From: Diphasiastrum complanatum
Taxonomy: Eukaryota; Streptophyta; Lycopodiopsida; Lycopodiales; Lycopodiaceae
Assembly: GCA_029204225.1 (NCBI GenBank)
Contig: CM055103.1
Coordinates: 38,413,813-38,477,812 of the forward strand
Direction: 5' to 3'
Length of the DNA: 64,000 nt
The notes under the pieces are model-generated. The model searched no databases, was not told the DNA's origin, and saw nothing but the letters and a program-made list of their open reading frames with translations. Made by a program: the position numbers and the translations under genes. Of the stretch, positions 12,010 through 22,980 are shown in pieces (position 1 is the first letter of the stretch; the number at the start of each line of letters is the position of its first letter).

Positions 12010-13460
12010 ACATTCATGGCAGCTTTCCATTTGTGTGCATCGGGCATTGACAATGCTTATGCAACAGTGGCAGATTCATCATGACTGATGAATGCCTAAG
12101 GGGTGAAATGATCAGGTTGCTGTCATTGTCTTGCAGACCTTCTAACTGTAGGTGCTTGAGTGGATGATTCTCCTTGGTGAATGACTGAGATCATAACATC
12201 TTGCGGTTGAACAATCGTGGGTCTAGGCCCATCGACGGTAAGTGGAGCCATTGGGATGAACTCCGTTGTTCGAACAGACATAGGTCGTTGCCTATCGATG
12301 GAGGCTGGAGTTGCTATGGCATGCCCTTGCATTGGCTGCTTCTGCTTAAAATCGTGATACTTGTCTTCAAGAAAGACTACGTCGTGACTGACTGAGATTT
12401 GGCCCGTAACAACATCGTATACACAATATGCTTGTGTGATGTTGAATATCCAATGAAGATGTTTTTGCAGCTTACTGGGTCCAGCTTCTTCCTCAGATCA
12501 GACGACACTTATGCATAGCAGAGACATCTGAAAACACGTAGGTGTTTAAAACTTGGTTTCTAGCCATAGTAGGCTTCAAACGGTGTCTTGGAATCAACTG
12601 CTTTAGTGCTAGAGTAATTTTGTGGATAGCAAACCGTAGAGATCGCCTCTGCCCAAAAGGTTTGAGGCAAATGTGCATTGACTGTCATGGATCGTGCAGC
12701 TTCCAACAATGTGCGGTTCTTCCGTTCAACTACTCCGTTTTGTTGTGGAGTGTAGCTCATGGTAAACTGATGGTGCACGTGACATGAAGATAGGTAGTCC
12801 TTCATATCATTTGACAAGTACTCTCCCCCTGAATCAGACCATAGGGCCTTGATTCTCTGACCAATCTGATTCTCAGCATATTACTTGAATTCCTTGAAGC
12901 TATTGACCGCTTCTGACTTGTTCTTTATGAACATGACTCTGGTAAATTGGGAGTAGTCATCAATGAATGTAATAAAATATAGAGGTTGACCCAAAGAAGA
13001 TATGTTCATAGGACCACATAAGTCACTGTGTATCAGTGACAAAATCTTTGATGCCATAAATTAGCATCTGAACAGCTCACAAAAAGTGAAAAATTGTGAC
13101 TCAGTATATACAAATTTTCTTCTTTATAAGTAAACATGATTTCTTTTGAATTCTCATCTAAAATAGTACATCAGCTGACAGTGAACATGGCTCTATAGCC
13201 CTGATTTGTGATCTTGCTAATAGACAATAGGTTCTTTGTTAACTTGGGTATATAAAGTACACCATTAAGCTGCCTAGTGATGCCATCAGAGAATTGTAGT
13301 CAAATAGAGCTTTGGCCTTCGACTTGATGTGAACTGGAGTCACCAAAGAAGATGTACTTTGATTTTGTAGCTGTGAGTGTAGAGAAGAGGTCTTTGCATG
13401 GCGTCATGTGCTGAGAAGCACCTGAATCGAGATATCATTGATGGGCATCTCTACTGGGTT
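12010..13460 (-). pseudogene. Copia protease, integrase and linker block, left half of a split element
   Basis: In minus-strand order the block shows a protease region with DSGASQHM (intact DSGA) near 13430, the segment before the integrase, an integrase core with WSDSGGEYLSNDMKDY and PQQNGVVERKNRTLLEAA (12560-12860), and a linker near 12123-12332. Stops are frequent, so it is dead. Its right end at 13460 is the insertion point of the plus-strand element at 13466-19294. The coding continues in frame at 19295 beyond that element, which shows the two halves were once joined. The reverse transcriptase half may be the block at 7.3-8.6 kb. Confidence 0.85.
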
Positions 13461-13465
13461 GATCT
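13461..13465. repeat. Target-site duplication, left copy
   Basis: GATCT precedes the 5' LTR and is repeated at 19295-19299 after the 3' LTR. Confidence 0.9.
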
Positions 13466-14274
13466 TGTAGAACACCTTATCAGACAAATCTCGGTTCTAC
13501 TAACAAAGTGCACAGTTTAATTGACAAAGGCTGAGAAACAAACTCGATCTCAAAACATTTCTATTCGTGTTCAAACTCGAAAGATTTGCGAAATATATTC
13601 TTGTTGAAATTTGAAAGATTCACGAACAGGTTCTTGTTGAAACTCGAAAGATTCGCGAACAGTATCTTGACGCGAAATATTTTGATTTTTGTTCAACCTC
13701 AAAACTGTCAACTGTCGCGAACAATTCGCGAAACATGAAGCTGTCGTGAAGAGACAAACTGTCAACTGTCACGAACAATTTGCGAAACAACAAGCTGTTG
13801 CGAAGAGACAAGCTGTCGTGAACAATTCGCGAACAAAAATCATTCGAGTTTGAAAACAGAACATTTATTGAATGTCAACCGTCTTAACGGTTAGATCTAC
13901 TGTTACAAAAGTAAAAGGCCAAAAGACCTATCCTGTAACAATATAAATATATGTGCACTACTCGTTGTAACACAACAGAGAAACAAGGCATCAAGAGATG
14001 TATGCTGATGATTCAAAATCAAAATTATAAAAATTCGTTTTTGATCAAAGTTTCTCAACAGATGATTTTATCAATTGTTTCTGATTGTCTAAAATTGTCC
14101 ATAATACTCACGCAATATATCTCTTAATTTCGCATGCTTTATTGAATCAAGGTAAAAACTGTTCTATTAGTACATAGACCATAAACAGACCCGATTGAAG
14201 ACAATGCTATTAGTTTGATTTATTCAAACTTTTATCGTCTTCTCTGAGGAAGAATTCTTAGAATTTTTCCTACA
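13466..14274 (+). repeat. 5' LTR of the nested copia element
   Basis: It begins TGTAGAACACC and ends TCCTACA. Inside are near-repeated GTTGAAACTCGAAAGATTC units (about 13590-13660) and a TATA-like ATATAAATATA near 13944. The matching copy is at 18522-19294. Confidence 0.93.
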
Positions 14275-14275
14275 G

Positions 14276-14287
14276 TGGTATCAGAGC
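14276..14287 (+). other. Primer-binding site (initiator tRNA-Met type)
   Basis: TGGTATCAGAGC lies one base after the 5' LTR, the standard copia arrangement. Confidence 0.95.
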
Positions 14288-14303
14288 ATATCAAACTAGG
14301 ATA

Positions 14304-15420
14304 GTGGTATCCTCGCACCCCTCTCAGCATCCTTCATACATCCATCAACAACCGTATTTAGAGCTTATTCAGAAGATTAGAAGATGTTTTCTGATCAGCA
14401 ACATTCAGTCTCAGTACGATCTTGGATACAAAAGGTTTGAATTATTTAATTTGAAAATTAAAGACTTCACTCATATTGAAGGACGAAGGTCTTTGGCAAT
14501 GGGTAGAACCAATAGAAGAGAAGCCAATTACGCTTGGCAAAGAACTATGGAGTTTGAGAAATGACAAAGCTATAGAAATTATTGCGTCTTCAGTGCATGA
14601 CAACATAATGCTAGATCTTATATCAATTTCGAACGCGAAAGATTTATGGGAAGAATTGCAAACCAAGAATGAGACTCGATCTTGTAATCAAGTCATGTTC
14701 TTGGAAGATTAATTAACTTACCTACAATGGGACAACAAAGACCTGACCACTTTTGTATGAAAGATAAAGGATTCGTTTATTTCTTTGCAGAATTCTGGCA
14801 TGAAAAATACAATCTCAAAGGAAAAATAGCTTAACTATTTTCTTCGAGCACTACCCAGGTCATTCCACACAACTCAAACTTTACTGGCGAAAGATTCAAC
14901 AATGACACTTTAAAAGGCAATAGATGGAGTCAAAGAGGAAGTAGAAGCTCACGAATGCTATGACGATAATGGTGATTCCGAAAATGCTCTTTTTACTCAG
15001 AAGAATAAATCTTCAAAGAAGTCTAAGTTTAAGAGGGAGTCATCTAAAAAGAATGGAAATGAATCAAAGACAAATGACCAACAATCTGGAAAACAACAGA
15101 AAAATTCTGGTGATAGGAAGACTTGCAATAGATGCAAAAGATCAGGTCATACAGAAGACAAGTGTTGGTTAAATCCAAAAATTAATTGCATTCATTGTTA
15201 CAAATGAGGTCATGCAGCAGCAGACTATTATCAAAATCCAGAGAACAAGAAGGAACAGAATCGAAGTGAACCTTCAGATTCAAATTATGTCAAAGACAAA
15301 GCAGAATGCTCTAGAGCAACAGAAGACAGGACGACAAGAAACTCAACAACATATGTTTGTGCTGATTTATGTTGTTCATCAAATTCAAAAATTCAAGAAG
15401 TAGTACTTGATTCGAGAGCC
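14304..15420 (+). pseudogene. Copia gag of the nested element
   Basis: The gag begins around 14400 (EGLWQWVEP...WSLRNDKAIEII at 14480-14580) and has the usual NAKDLWEELQ motif. A first zinc knuckle CNRCKRSGHTEDKC is intact near 15125. A second, CIHCYK then stop then GHAAADY, has lost both its frame and its last cysteine. At least four stops fall inside the region. It is the same subfamily as the gag-protease piece at 11.1-11.6 kb. Confidence 0.85.
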
Positions 15421-15710
15421 ACCTCACATTTTGTTTCTATGAAACAAATTTTGTTTGAGTATAAGAAGACGAATTATTCGAGATTCATTATACTTGGAGA
15501 CAATTCTAAGCATGTAGTTGATGGAACTGGTGTACTATGGTTAGACACGAATCAGGGTGACAAGAAACTGGAGGAAGTTCTCTATGTCCCTACTCTTGAT
15601 AAAGATCTTCTATCCGTAGCAAAGATAATCGACACAAGAATGTCAGTAACCTTCACAAGGAACTCTTGTAATTGTTCAATGAAGATTCTGATAACCTAGT
15701 TGCTAAAGGC
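15400..15710 (+). pseudogene. Copia protease and pre-integrase region
   Basis: The catalytic region reads LDSRATSHFV, with arginine where the family has glycine. The following ILGDNSKHVVDGTG and VLYVPTLDKDLLSVAKI motifs are normal for the family. A frameshift near 15670 separates it from the integrase. Confidence 0.85.
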
Positions 15711-16792
15711 AACAGAGAAGGTAATTTGTATCACTTGGACATTCGAACTCAAATCGAACAAGCGAATCAAACTCAAGAATCGACAGTTATTCTGTGGCAC
15801 AAGAGGCTATGTCACATGAATATGGAAGCCTTGTACCAAGCCAACAAGAGTCAGAGAATTGAAGGAGTCAAAATCAAGAGTCGAGATATTCGAACTACTT
15901 GCGAATCCTGTCTTAAAGGCAAAATGACTAGAACACCTTTCAGTAAAGATGTTTATAAAGCAACCAAGGTACTGGAATTTGTGCATTCAGATATTTGTGG
16001 ACCATTCAGAGTATTGTCTTTAGGTGATGCAAAATACTTCATAGTGTTTATTGATGACTTCAGCAAGTTCGCTGTAGTATACCTTATTCTTACAAAATCA
16101 GAAGCCTTTGAGAAATTTGTTGAGTATACGAATTGGGCACAAGTTGAAGTAAATTCGCACACATCGTGGAGGTGAGTACATTTCGAATGAGTTCAAAACT
16201 TACTGTACTGATCGAGGTATTATGCATATGAAGACTGCATCATACACACCTTAGCACCAAGGAATTGCTGAACGAAGGAATCATACACTTATGAAGATGC
16301 TAGGTGTATGATGGCTCATGCGAAAGCACCAAAACAATTGTGGCGGAAGCAATGGCTACATCAAATTATCTTCAAAATTGAATTCTGAAATCTCGAATAC
16401 CGGATAAAACTCCTCATGAAATATGGTGGAAGTCGAAGCCAAATCTAGCTCATGTTCGGACATTCGGATGTGCAGTTTATATGTACATACCAGACAAATC
16501 GAGAAAGAAACTCGATGAAAAGATAGAACAAGGTTTTCTGGTAGGATTCGAGTTACATTCGTCATATTATCGAGTCTATATATCCGAAACTGGCAGAATA
16601 AAAATTGTTCGAGATGTCAAATTTGATGAGTCAAAGTACATAACAGACCGTGACTTAGTCGGCTATGAAATTCTCAAAATTTATTATGAGTTACCAACGA
16701 CAGAATTAAAGCAAGCAGATGATGAACGAGAGTTACCAGATTCAGAGGGAGTTCAAGATCGAGTACCTGATAGACTCGAATCGCCAGTTTAA
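15672..16792 (+). pseudogene. Copia integrase
   Basis: A zinc-binding HHCC-like start is seen (WHKRLCHMN and CESCLKGK). The core follows with VHSDICGPF (first Asp) and FIVFIDDFSKFAVVYL. The core then breaks: the reading frame is lost near 16165, resumes as HRGGEYISNEFKTYC-like sequence, and PQQNG has become an interrupted PxHQGIAERRN. The C-terminal region resumes at 16481-16792 with MYIPDKSRKKLDEK and GFLVGFE. The gene is inactive. Confidence 0.85.
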
Positions 16793-16959
16793 ATTCTAGC
16801 AGACAGGTCGAACCCAAAAATGCAGAATCAAATTCGAAACCTGTATAGACTGTGAGAAGATCTGATAGACAACGAAAACCACCAGTAAGTTTGGTCAGGA
16901 TGTTTCAACAAATATAGCTATCAAATTTTGTGGTTTCATTGACGAATCTCAAACATTCG

Positions 16960-18510
16960 AGGAAGCTATTGATGGACTAGATAAAGATCATTGGATTCAA
17001 GCAATGGAGGACGAAATGTCATCCATGTATAAGAACAATGTATAGACACTTGCACATATATCTGATGGAAGAAAACTAGTCAAATGCAAGTGGATCTACA
17101 AGATCAAAACAGGTCCTGATGGAGATAAGATCAGATACAAAGCAAGGCTGGTTGCGAAAAGTTTTTCACAGAAATATGGGATCGACTACACTGATACTTT
17201 CTCACCGATAGTCAAACACACATCAATTCGCTTGTTATTTGCTTATGCAATGACTCATGATCTCAAAATCCATATTGTGGATGAGAAAACTGCTTTCTTG
17301 CACACAGAATTAGAAGAAGATTTATTCATGGATCAATCACTTGGTTTTATAAGCCAAGAATATCCAAAATTTGGATGTCACATGAATAAAAGCATCTATG
17401 GTCTGAAACAAACAGCCAGACAATGGTATAGAAAGAAGGACGAAGCGCTACGTTCTTTAGGCTTCAAACCTTTATTCGCTGAATCGAATGTCTATATCAA
17501 ACATGTCCAAAATGAAATTATCATTTTAGCTGTTTATGTTAATGACACTCTTGTCTTCTCAAGAAAAGATAAACTAATTTCAGATGTCAAAAGAGACATT
17601 TCTAGAATATTTGAGATCGTTGACCTAGGAGAAGCAAAAATCTATCTAGGCTTGCAGATCGAAAGAGACTTTGAAGGTGGTAAGTTGTATCTTCACCAAC
17701 AAAAGTACACTCGAAAAATCATTGAAGACTTCAACATGCTCGAATGCAAAGGTGTGCATACTCCCATGATACTTGGAACAATACTGAGCAAGGCAGATTG
17801 TCCGCAGACTCTCGAGGAAGAGAAGCGAATGGCCAATACACCCTATCGTAGACTGATTGGATCATTGTTGTATCTTGCAGACAACACCAGACATGATATA
17901 GCATTTGCAGTATACAAGCTGAGCCAATTTAATCAGAACCCAAGACTGTTGCATTGGAAGATAACAAAGAGAGTAGTACAATATCTCCAAAAAACGAAAG
18001 ACTATGGACTGTGCTATTCGAAGGAAGCTGGATTTCGGATTGAATCTTACAATGACGCAAGCTGGGCATCCATTAAGGATGATAGCAAAAGTATTTCATG
18101 AGGTTGTACTCTAGCATCTAGCGTAGCCATACTTTGGATAAGCAAGAAGCAAACAACAGTAGCTCAATCTTTGTGTGAGGCCGAATATGTAGTAGCAGCT
18201 AAGATGGCAAACGAGCTGATATGGATCAAACAAATGTTGTAAGGGTTTGATGATACTATTTTTGAATCTTATGTCTTACTAATGGATAACACTTCAACAA
18301 TCTATCTTACGAAAGATCCTGTGTTTCATTTGAACACGAAGCATATAGCTATCAAGTATCATGTAATTCGAGACTTAGTCGAAAAAAAGATACTGAAGAC
18401 AGTCTTCATACCTACAGAGGAAATCATAGCTGATATCTTAACAAAGCCACTTAGTAAAGCTTTGTTCAAGAAGCAACGAAGAAAATTGGGGCTAATCGAA
18501 TTGCCTACTT
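16960..18510 (+). pseudogene. Copia reverse transcriptase and RNase H
   Basis: The entry motif WIQAMEDEMSSMYKNN lies near 16993. The palm at 17232-18101 has VDEKTAFLHTELEEDLFMDQ, SIYGLKQTARQWY and AVYVNDTLVFS, where the catalytic YVDD has become YVND. The connection and RNase H follow, with SYNDASWAS, then a stop, SLCEAEYV, and MDNTSTIYLTKDP at 18282-18590 with TKHIAIKYHVIRD and ADILTKPL. Losing one of the paired aspartates should abolish polymerase activity. Confidence 0.9.
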
Positions 18511-18521
18511 TGAGAGGGAGC
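18511..18521 (+). other. Polypurine tract
   Basis: TGAGAGGGAGC lies directly before the 3' LTR, where plus-strand DNA synthesis is primed in LTR elements. Confidence 0.85.
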
Positions 18522-19294
18522 TGTAGAACACCTTATCAGACAAATCTCGGTTCTACTAACAAAGTGCACAATTTAATTGACAAAGAATGAGAAACAAACT
18601 CGAACTCGAAACATTTTTATTCGTGTACAAACTCAAAAGATTCGCGAAATATATTCTTGTTGAAACTCGAAAGATTCACGAACAGGTTCTTGTTGAAACT
18701 CGAAAGATTTGTGAACAGTATCTTGTTGTGAAATATTTTGATTCCTGTTCAACCTCAAAACTTTCAACTGTCGCGAACAATTTGTGAAACATGAAGTTGT
18801 CATAACGAGACAAACTATCAACTGTTGCGAGCAATTCGCGAACAGAAATCATTCAAGTCTGAAAATAGAACGTTTATTGAATGTCAACCGTCTTAACGGT
18901 TAGATCTATTGTTACAGAAGTAAAAGACCAAAAGACCTATCCTGTAACAATATAAATACATGTGCACTACTCGTTGTAACACATCATAGACACAACAGAG
19001 AAACAAGACAACAAGAGATGTATATTGATGATTCAAAATCAGAATTATAAGAATTCGTTTTTGATCAAAGTTTTTCAACATATGATCTTATCAATTGTTT
19101 TTGATTGTCTAAAATTGTCTATAATACTCATGTAATATATTTCTTAATTTCGCATACTTTATTCAATCAAGGTAAAAACTGTTCTCTTAGTACATAGACC
19201 AGAAACAGACCTGATTGAAGATATTGATATTAGTTTGATCTATTCAAACTTTCATCATGTTCTATGAGGAAGAATTCTTAGAAATTTTCCTACA
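18522..19294 (+). repeat. 3' LTR of the nested copia element
   Basis: It begins TGTAGAACACC and ends TCCTACA, matching the 5' LTR throughout with scattered substitutions and small gaps. Confidence 0.93.
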
Positions 19295-19740
19295 GATCTT
19301 TTACCATCAATGCTTTATCATCATCTTGGGAACCTCTGATTGTGTCAGAGTTGCCTACTTGCTGCTGCTGCATCTTTTTCCTCGCTTCATTGTACTTGAG
19401 GATGCAACAGTCTTTCATGTCGTGGTTAGTTCTTTTGTAGTATCTACAAAATAGCTTGGTCTTGGACGATGATTGATTGTGTTGCTGTTGTTGTGGTTGT
19501 TATGCTGCTGGCTGTTCTGCCTTTGCCTTCTTATCCTTGAAGCCTTTCTTCTTCTTGGACTGTTGCTTGTTTGAGTAGAGTGCCATGAATTTGGTACTCG
19601 TTGTTGTAGACAAGCTTTTCCTCCTAACTTCTTCCTGCAACAGACTTGCTGTCAATTTTTGGAGAGACAGCGTAGGAGTATTGCTAAGAAGCAACACTAA
19701 ATTGTCATAGGAGGATGGAAGACTTTGTGCATTTGGCTTT
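19295..19740 (-). pseudogene. Copia gag C-terminal block, right half of the split element
   Basis: On the minus strand the block reads LPSSYDNLVLLLSNTPTLSL and LLQEEVRRKS, then a lysine-rich SKKKKGFKDKK stretch, then a degenerate zinc knuckle (CRYYKRTNHDMKDC, second cysteine changed to tyrosine). It runs up to KALMVKD at the insertion site. The frame continues on the other side of the inserted element at 13460 into the protease, so this is one copia split by the insertion. Its start, at about 19740, joins the 39-bp repeat region of another copy, so the N-terminal gag is missing. Confidence 0.85.
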
Positions 19741-20349
19741 GTCACTAGGTTCCCTTGGGTCCACAAACCTTTTATCTTCATGTTCGTGTTCATGTTCGTT
19801 TGACCATCGTCTTCGGTCCTTGAAGCTTTTCTATTTGTTGTCTTCGTGTCTTCGGTCCTCAAAGCTTTTTTGTTCGTCATCTTCGTGTCTTCGGTCCTCG
19901 AAGCTTTTCTGTTCGCGACCACGCAGCCCCCTTGTTTCTCTTATGCCTTGAGCTCTAAAGCTATTATAGCTTTGTGGCCAGAAACAATTTGTTTCTTCAG
20001 CTCCCTCTCAAAGCATGGTAGCTTTATAGCTCCCAGACTCTTCCTCTGCTTATCGAACAAACCTTTGTCTAGGGCCTTGGTGAAGATGTCTGCCACCATT
20101 TGCTTTGTGCCAATGAAGCTGGTCTTCAATTCTTTCTAGTGACCAAGTCCCTTATCAAGTGACACTTGATTGTGATGTGTTTCATCCTTGAGTGAAACAC
20201 GAGACTCTTCGTCAGGTGAATTGCAGAAGTAATGTCCGTAGATTGTGTTCTTCAGTTGTTCTTTCTGGTCTCTTGTTCTAAATGCTTGTCTCTTGGATCT
20301 GATAGCATATCAGGTCTCGGATATGAGCCTGTCGTGGCTTTGATACCAC
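19741..20349 (-). mobile_element. Internally deleted copia: primer site, leader, RNase H end, 3' untranslated repeats
   Basis: In minus-strand order the segment has a primer-binding site at 20336-20348 (GGCTTTGATACCA on plus, one change from consensus) and a leader. It then jumps straight to the end of RNase H (19941-20129, with TKQMVADIFTKALDKGLF). A 3' untranslated region with three 39-bp repeats (about 19800-19917) follows. Gag, protease, integrase and most of the polymerase are absent. The polypurine tract and a downstream LTR are replaced by a gag block from another copy at 19740. Confidence 0.75.
19800..19917. repeat. 39-bp minisatellite, three copies
   Basis: Three imperfect 39-bp units, each with a TCTTCGTGTCTTCGGTCCTC core, read as a 13-residue repeat (RKASRTEDTKTTN type) on the minus strand. 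The same array occurs at about 21127-21243. Both lie after an RNase H-end tail, so the array belongs to the 3' untranslated region of this copia subfamily. Confidence 0.85.
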
Positions 20350-20948
20350 TGTTGGAAAGTTTCCTTGTCCGATAAAGGATGTAGTGGGTATCCAGACACG
20401 AATTGTTTCGTCCTCTGTGATTGAGATTATCACAGAAACAAACTCAGATGGAATTCAATTCTATCCTTGGGTCTACTGGCCTCTATGACAAGATCTACAA
20501 TCCTCCAAAGTGAGGACAAACAATATTGACCTACGTAGAATCTACTTATGCATGCATTTGACAAGATAAAATTAGTGTGAAGAATAAGATTGAAAACCAA
20601 CTGATTACAAACATACAACTATCAAACAATTAAGCATTCAATCATGTTCAAGACAAGAAACTCTTCTGCATAAAACATCTACTGCATTATTAGAAAATTC
20701 CTTAAGCACTGTTGTGACAAACCACACAGCGCTTCGGCGCATTCTATTGCGAATCCGAATTTGTTGTGTTTATTAGCGGACTTCTTGAATCTTAGCTTGC
20801 TGGCTACATAGTGCTCAGCTTACATTGGCATATTGCCAATCTGCTGCTACTCCATAGTTAATAATCAGGATCTATATGTATGTAGAGAGGAGGACACGAA
20901 TAGCAAATCTGAAAATTACAAGAATGGCTGATTAGGCATGTCCTAACA
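20350..20948 (-). repeat. Copia LTR, central copy of a tandem pair
   Basis: The plus strand starts TGTTGGAAAG and ends TCCTAACA (599 bp). It matches the LTR at 22038-22644 in parts, such as the CAGATGGAATTC and GGACAAACA regions. A primer-binding site lies on its left and an RNase H/untranslated tail on its right, so it serves both as the 3' LTR of the unit to its right and the 5' LTR of the unit to its left. Confidence 0.8.
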
Positions 20949-21318
20949 GTTTTCTGTGAATCTACAGAGGATGATGTCCTCTTGGTACTTCCGCGATCTC
21001 AACTTCACGTGTGGAGATCCGCCTTCGCTTGGGTCTTCGTGTCTTCATGTGACGTTGAATTTGTCCTTAGGTCACCTTGGGTCCACGAACCTTTTATCTT
21101 CGTGTTCGTGTTTGTGTTCGTTTGACCGTCGTCTTCAGTCCTCGAAGCTTTTCTGTTTGTCGTCTTCGTGTCTTCGATCCTCGAAGCTTTTCTGTTCATT
21201 GTCTTCATGTCTTCGATCCTCAAAGCTTTTATGTTCGCGACCACGCAGCTCCCTTATTTCTCTTTTGCCTTAAGCTCTAAAGCTATCATAGCTTTGTGGC
21301 TAGAAACAATTTGTTTCT
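20949..21318 (-). mobile_element. Copia 3' untranslated region with 39-bp repeats
   Basis: The tail matches 19741-19990, including a GCTTTGTGGCTAGAAACAATT motif and three 39-bp units (about 21127-21243). It joins directly to gag at 21319, skipping protease, integrase and polymerase. This is an internal deletion derivative. Confidence 0.75.
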
Positions 21319-21990
21319 TCAATCAAGGTGGTCATGGGCTTCGACTTCTTCTCGAATCTCGATCATTGCTCTTTCGAGAGTCATCTCTGGATCTTTCGCT
21401 AGCAACGTTCGGGTGGTCTGGAAGGATCTTGGTAAAGCTCGTAGCAAAAAGGTGAGTTGCTTCTCTACTGATAGGACATTATCTGTTCCAGCGTTGTATA
21501 ACGAAAGGAACAAATCCTTCATCTTTTTGATAGAGGATGTGAGGTCTTTGCCATCCCATCGTAGGTTTGTGAACTGATCTTCAAGAAGCATTATCTGGCT
21601 GTGTGATTTCATTTGAAACCTGGTAAGTAATGCATACCACATCTCTCTTGCATTAGAGAGTGTCGTGAAGTCAAGTGTCAAGCTATCTTCGATGGATAAA
21701 GACAATACAGCTACTGCCTTGTCGTTCTTTTCTCTCCATTTTCGTAGCTCTTTGCTGGTGGTTGTCAGTATTTCTTCGGTGCCATCCACCCAGGGCCATA
21801 ACCCTTCTCCCTTTAAGATGAGAGAGGTCTTCGCCTTCCATGATAGGAAGTTAGACCCAACTGAGTCGAGGATTGTGCAGATCTTTGACTATATGCTACT
21901 TATAGATGTCATTGTTGTGAACTGTGTTAATCTTCAGTTTGTTTTCTGGTTCTTTGTTTCGAATGTTCGATCTCTTGGATCTGATATCTC
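21319..21990 (-). pseudogene. Copia gag of an internally deleted element
   Basis: The 156-residue frame 21319-21789 is an open UBN2-type gag: LRKWREKNDKAVAVLSLSIE, NAREMWYALLTRFQMKSHSQ, QLTFLLRALPRSFQT and a MIEIREEVEAHDH end. The N-terminal part with FLSWKAKTSLILKGEG-like coding lies at 21789-21850 in the same strand. It ends just before the zinc-knuckle region, where the deletion joins the 3' untranslated tail. It is the best preserved gag in the window. Confidence 0.85.
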
Positions 21991-22023
21991 TAAAGCTACA
22001 TCAGTGCTCTGATAGGAGCAAGA

Positions 22024-22036
22024 GGCTCTGATACCA
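22024..22036 (-). other. Primer-binding site of internally deleted copia
   Basis: The plus strand reads GGCTCTGATACCA, the reverse complement of the initiator tRNA-Met site, one base from the LTR at 22038. Confidence 0.9.
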
Positions 22037-22037
22037 T

Positions 22038-22644
22038 TGTTGATTGGAAGAATGCATGCAGGGTTCAAGCATAAAACAGAAACAGTTCATGTTCGCGCTC
22101 CGATGACGAACCTCTGTTGCTTTGGTACCACTGTTGAGAGGAAGGGAAAAACCCAGATGGAATTCGATTCCGTCTACCGGCTACAGCTTGGTAGATCAGA
22201 TCTATAATCCTCCAGAGTGTAGACAAACACTGCTGAGCTACATTATAATTCGTTTAGGCATTCGACCAAGATGAACCGGCGTGCGGAATAAAGAATAAAC
22301 AGTTGAGTGTGAACAAACAATGATCAGACATCCAAATATTCAAGATCATTCAAGATAAAACTACATGTGCATTTAAGCTACTGTATTATCAATGATATTT
22401 TCTTCTGGGAGCACCACACATCAGTGCAAGAGAAGCTATGTCTCTCACGAATAGTATCAGATAGTCTCGCTTACTAGCGGACGCTTGGACATCAGTTGAC
22501 AGTTCTATGCCTAGCTCACATTGGTGTTCAACCAATTTGATGTTCAACCAGTTCTCTCATGTTTGATCTATTTATATGGATAGAGAGAAAAGGGTTTAAG
22601 CTAATCTTTGATTACAAGAACGGTTGGTTAAACACATTCCAACA
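22038..22644 (-). repeat. Copia 5' LTR of the internally deleted element
   Basis: It is bounded by TGTTGATTGG and CATTCCAACA on the plus strand (607 bp). It pairs with 20350-20948 in the same orientation. The two flank gag plus 3' tail only, giving a non-autonomous unit of about 1.7 kb between LTR starts. Confidence 0.8.
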
Positions 22645-22980
22645 GTGCTCCGAATTAACGTCGTCCGTGGAGGAGGTTCTCCTCGTGGTACTTGCTTGAT
22701 CTTGGTTGTACTTGGGCATGAAGATCCGCCGCCTTTCGGTCTTCGGGTGTTGTTCGGATTCGTATCTTGTTTGGGCAGCACCTTCGCCTTTGAGCTCTTT
22801 CGATCTTCGAACATTTGGCCTTCGCCTTCGAGTGTCCTTCAACTAAAACCGTTATGTGGTGGTTATGGTCTGGGGCGGATTTTGCCTGTGGGCAGTAGTT
22901 CTCCCTTGTAGTTCTGCAGACTCGAACTCGAAAGCTAGCAAAGCTTTGTGGGTAGAAACATTCAGTTTTTTCAAATGATA
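22645..22980 (-). mobile_element. Copia 3' tail of a further tandem copy
   Basis: This stretch resembles the tail at 20949-21318, including GGAGGTTCTCCTCGTGGTACTTG and a GCTTTGTGGGTAGAAACATT motif at about 22945. The array may therefore continue one more step to the right, but the minisatellite here is degraded and no further LTR is recognised. Confidence 0.5.

Larger units (their letters stand above)
13466..19294 (+). mobile_element. Complete-structure Ty1/copia retrotransposon, 5829 bp, nested
   Basis: This element has every structural landmark: a 5' LTR at 13466-14274, a primer-binding site at 14276-14287, gag, protease, integrase, reverse transcriptase and RNase H in copia order, a polypurine tract at 18511-18521, a 3' LTR at 18522-19294, and a 5-bp GATCT target duplication. 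It is inserted into a minus-strand copia whose frame resumes across it. The genes carry several stops, a DSRA protease site and a YVND in place of YVDD, so it cannot replicate by itself. The two LTRs differ by length (809 and 773 bp) and by visible substitutions, so the insertion is not recent. Confidence 0.95.
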
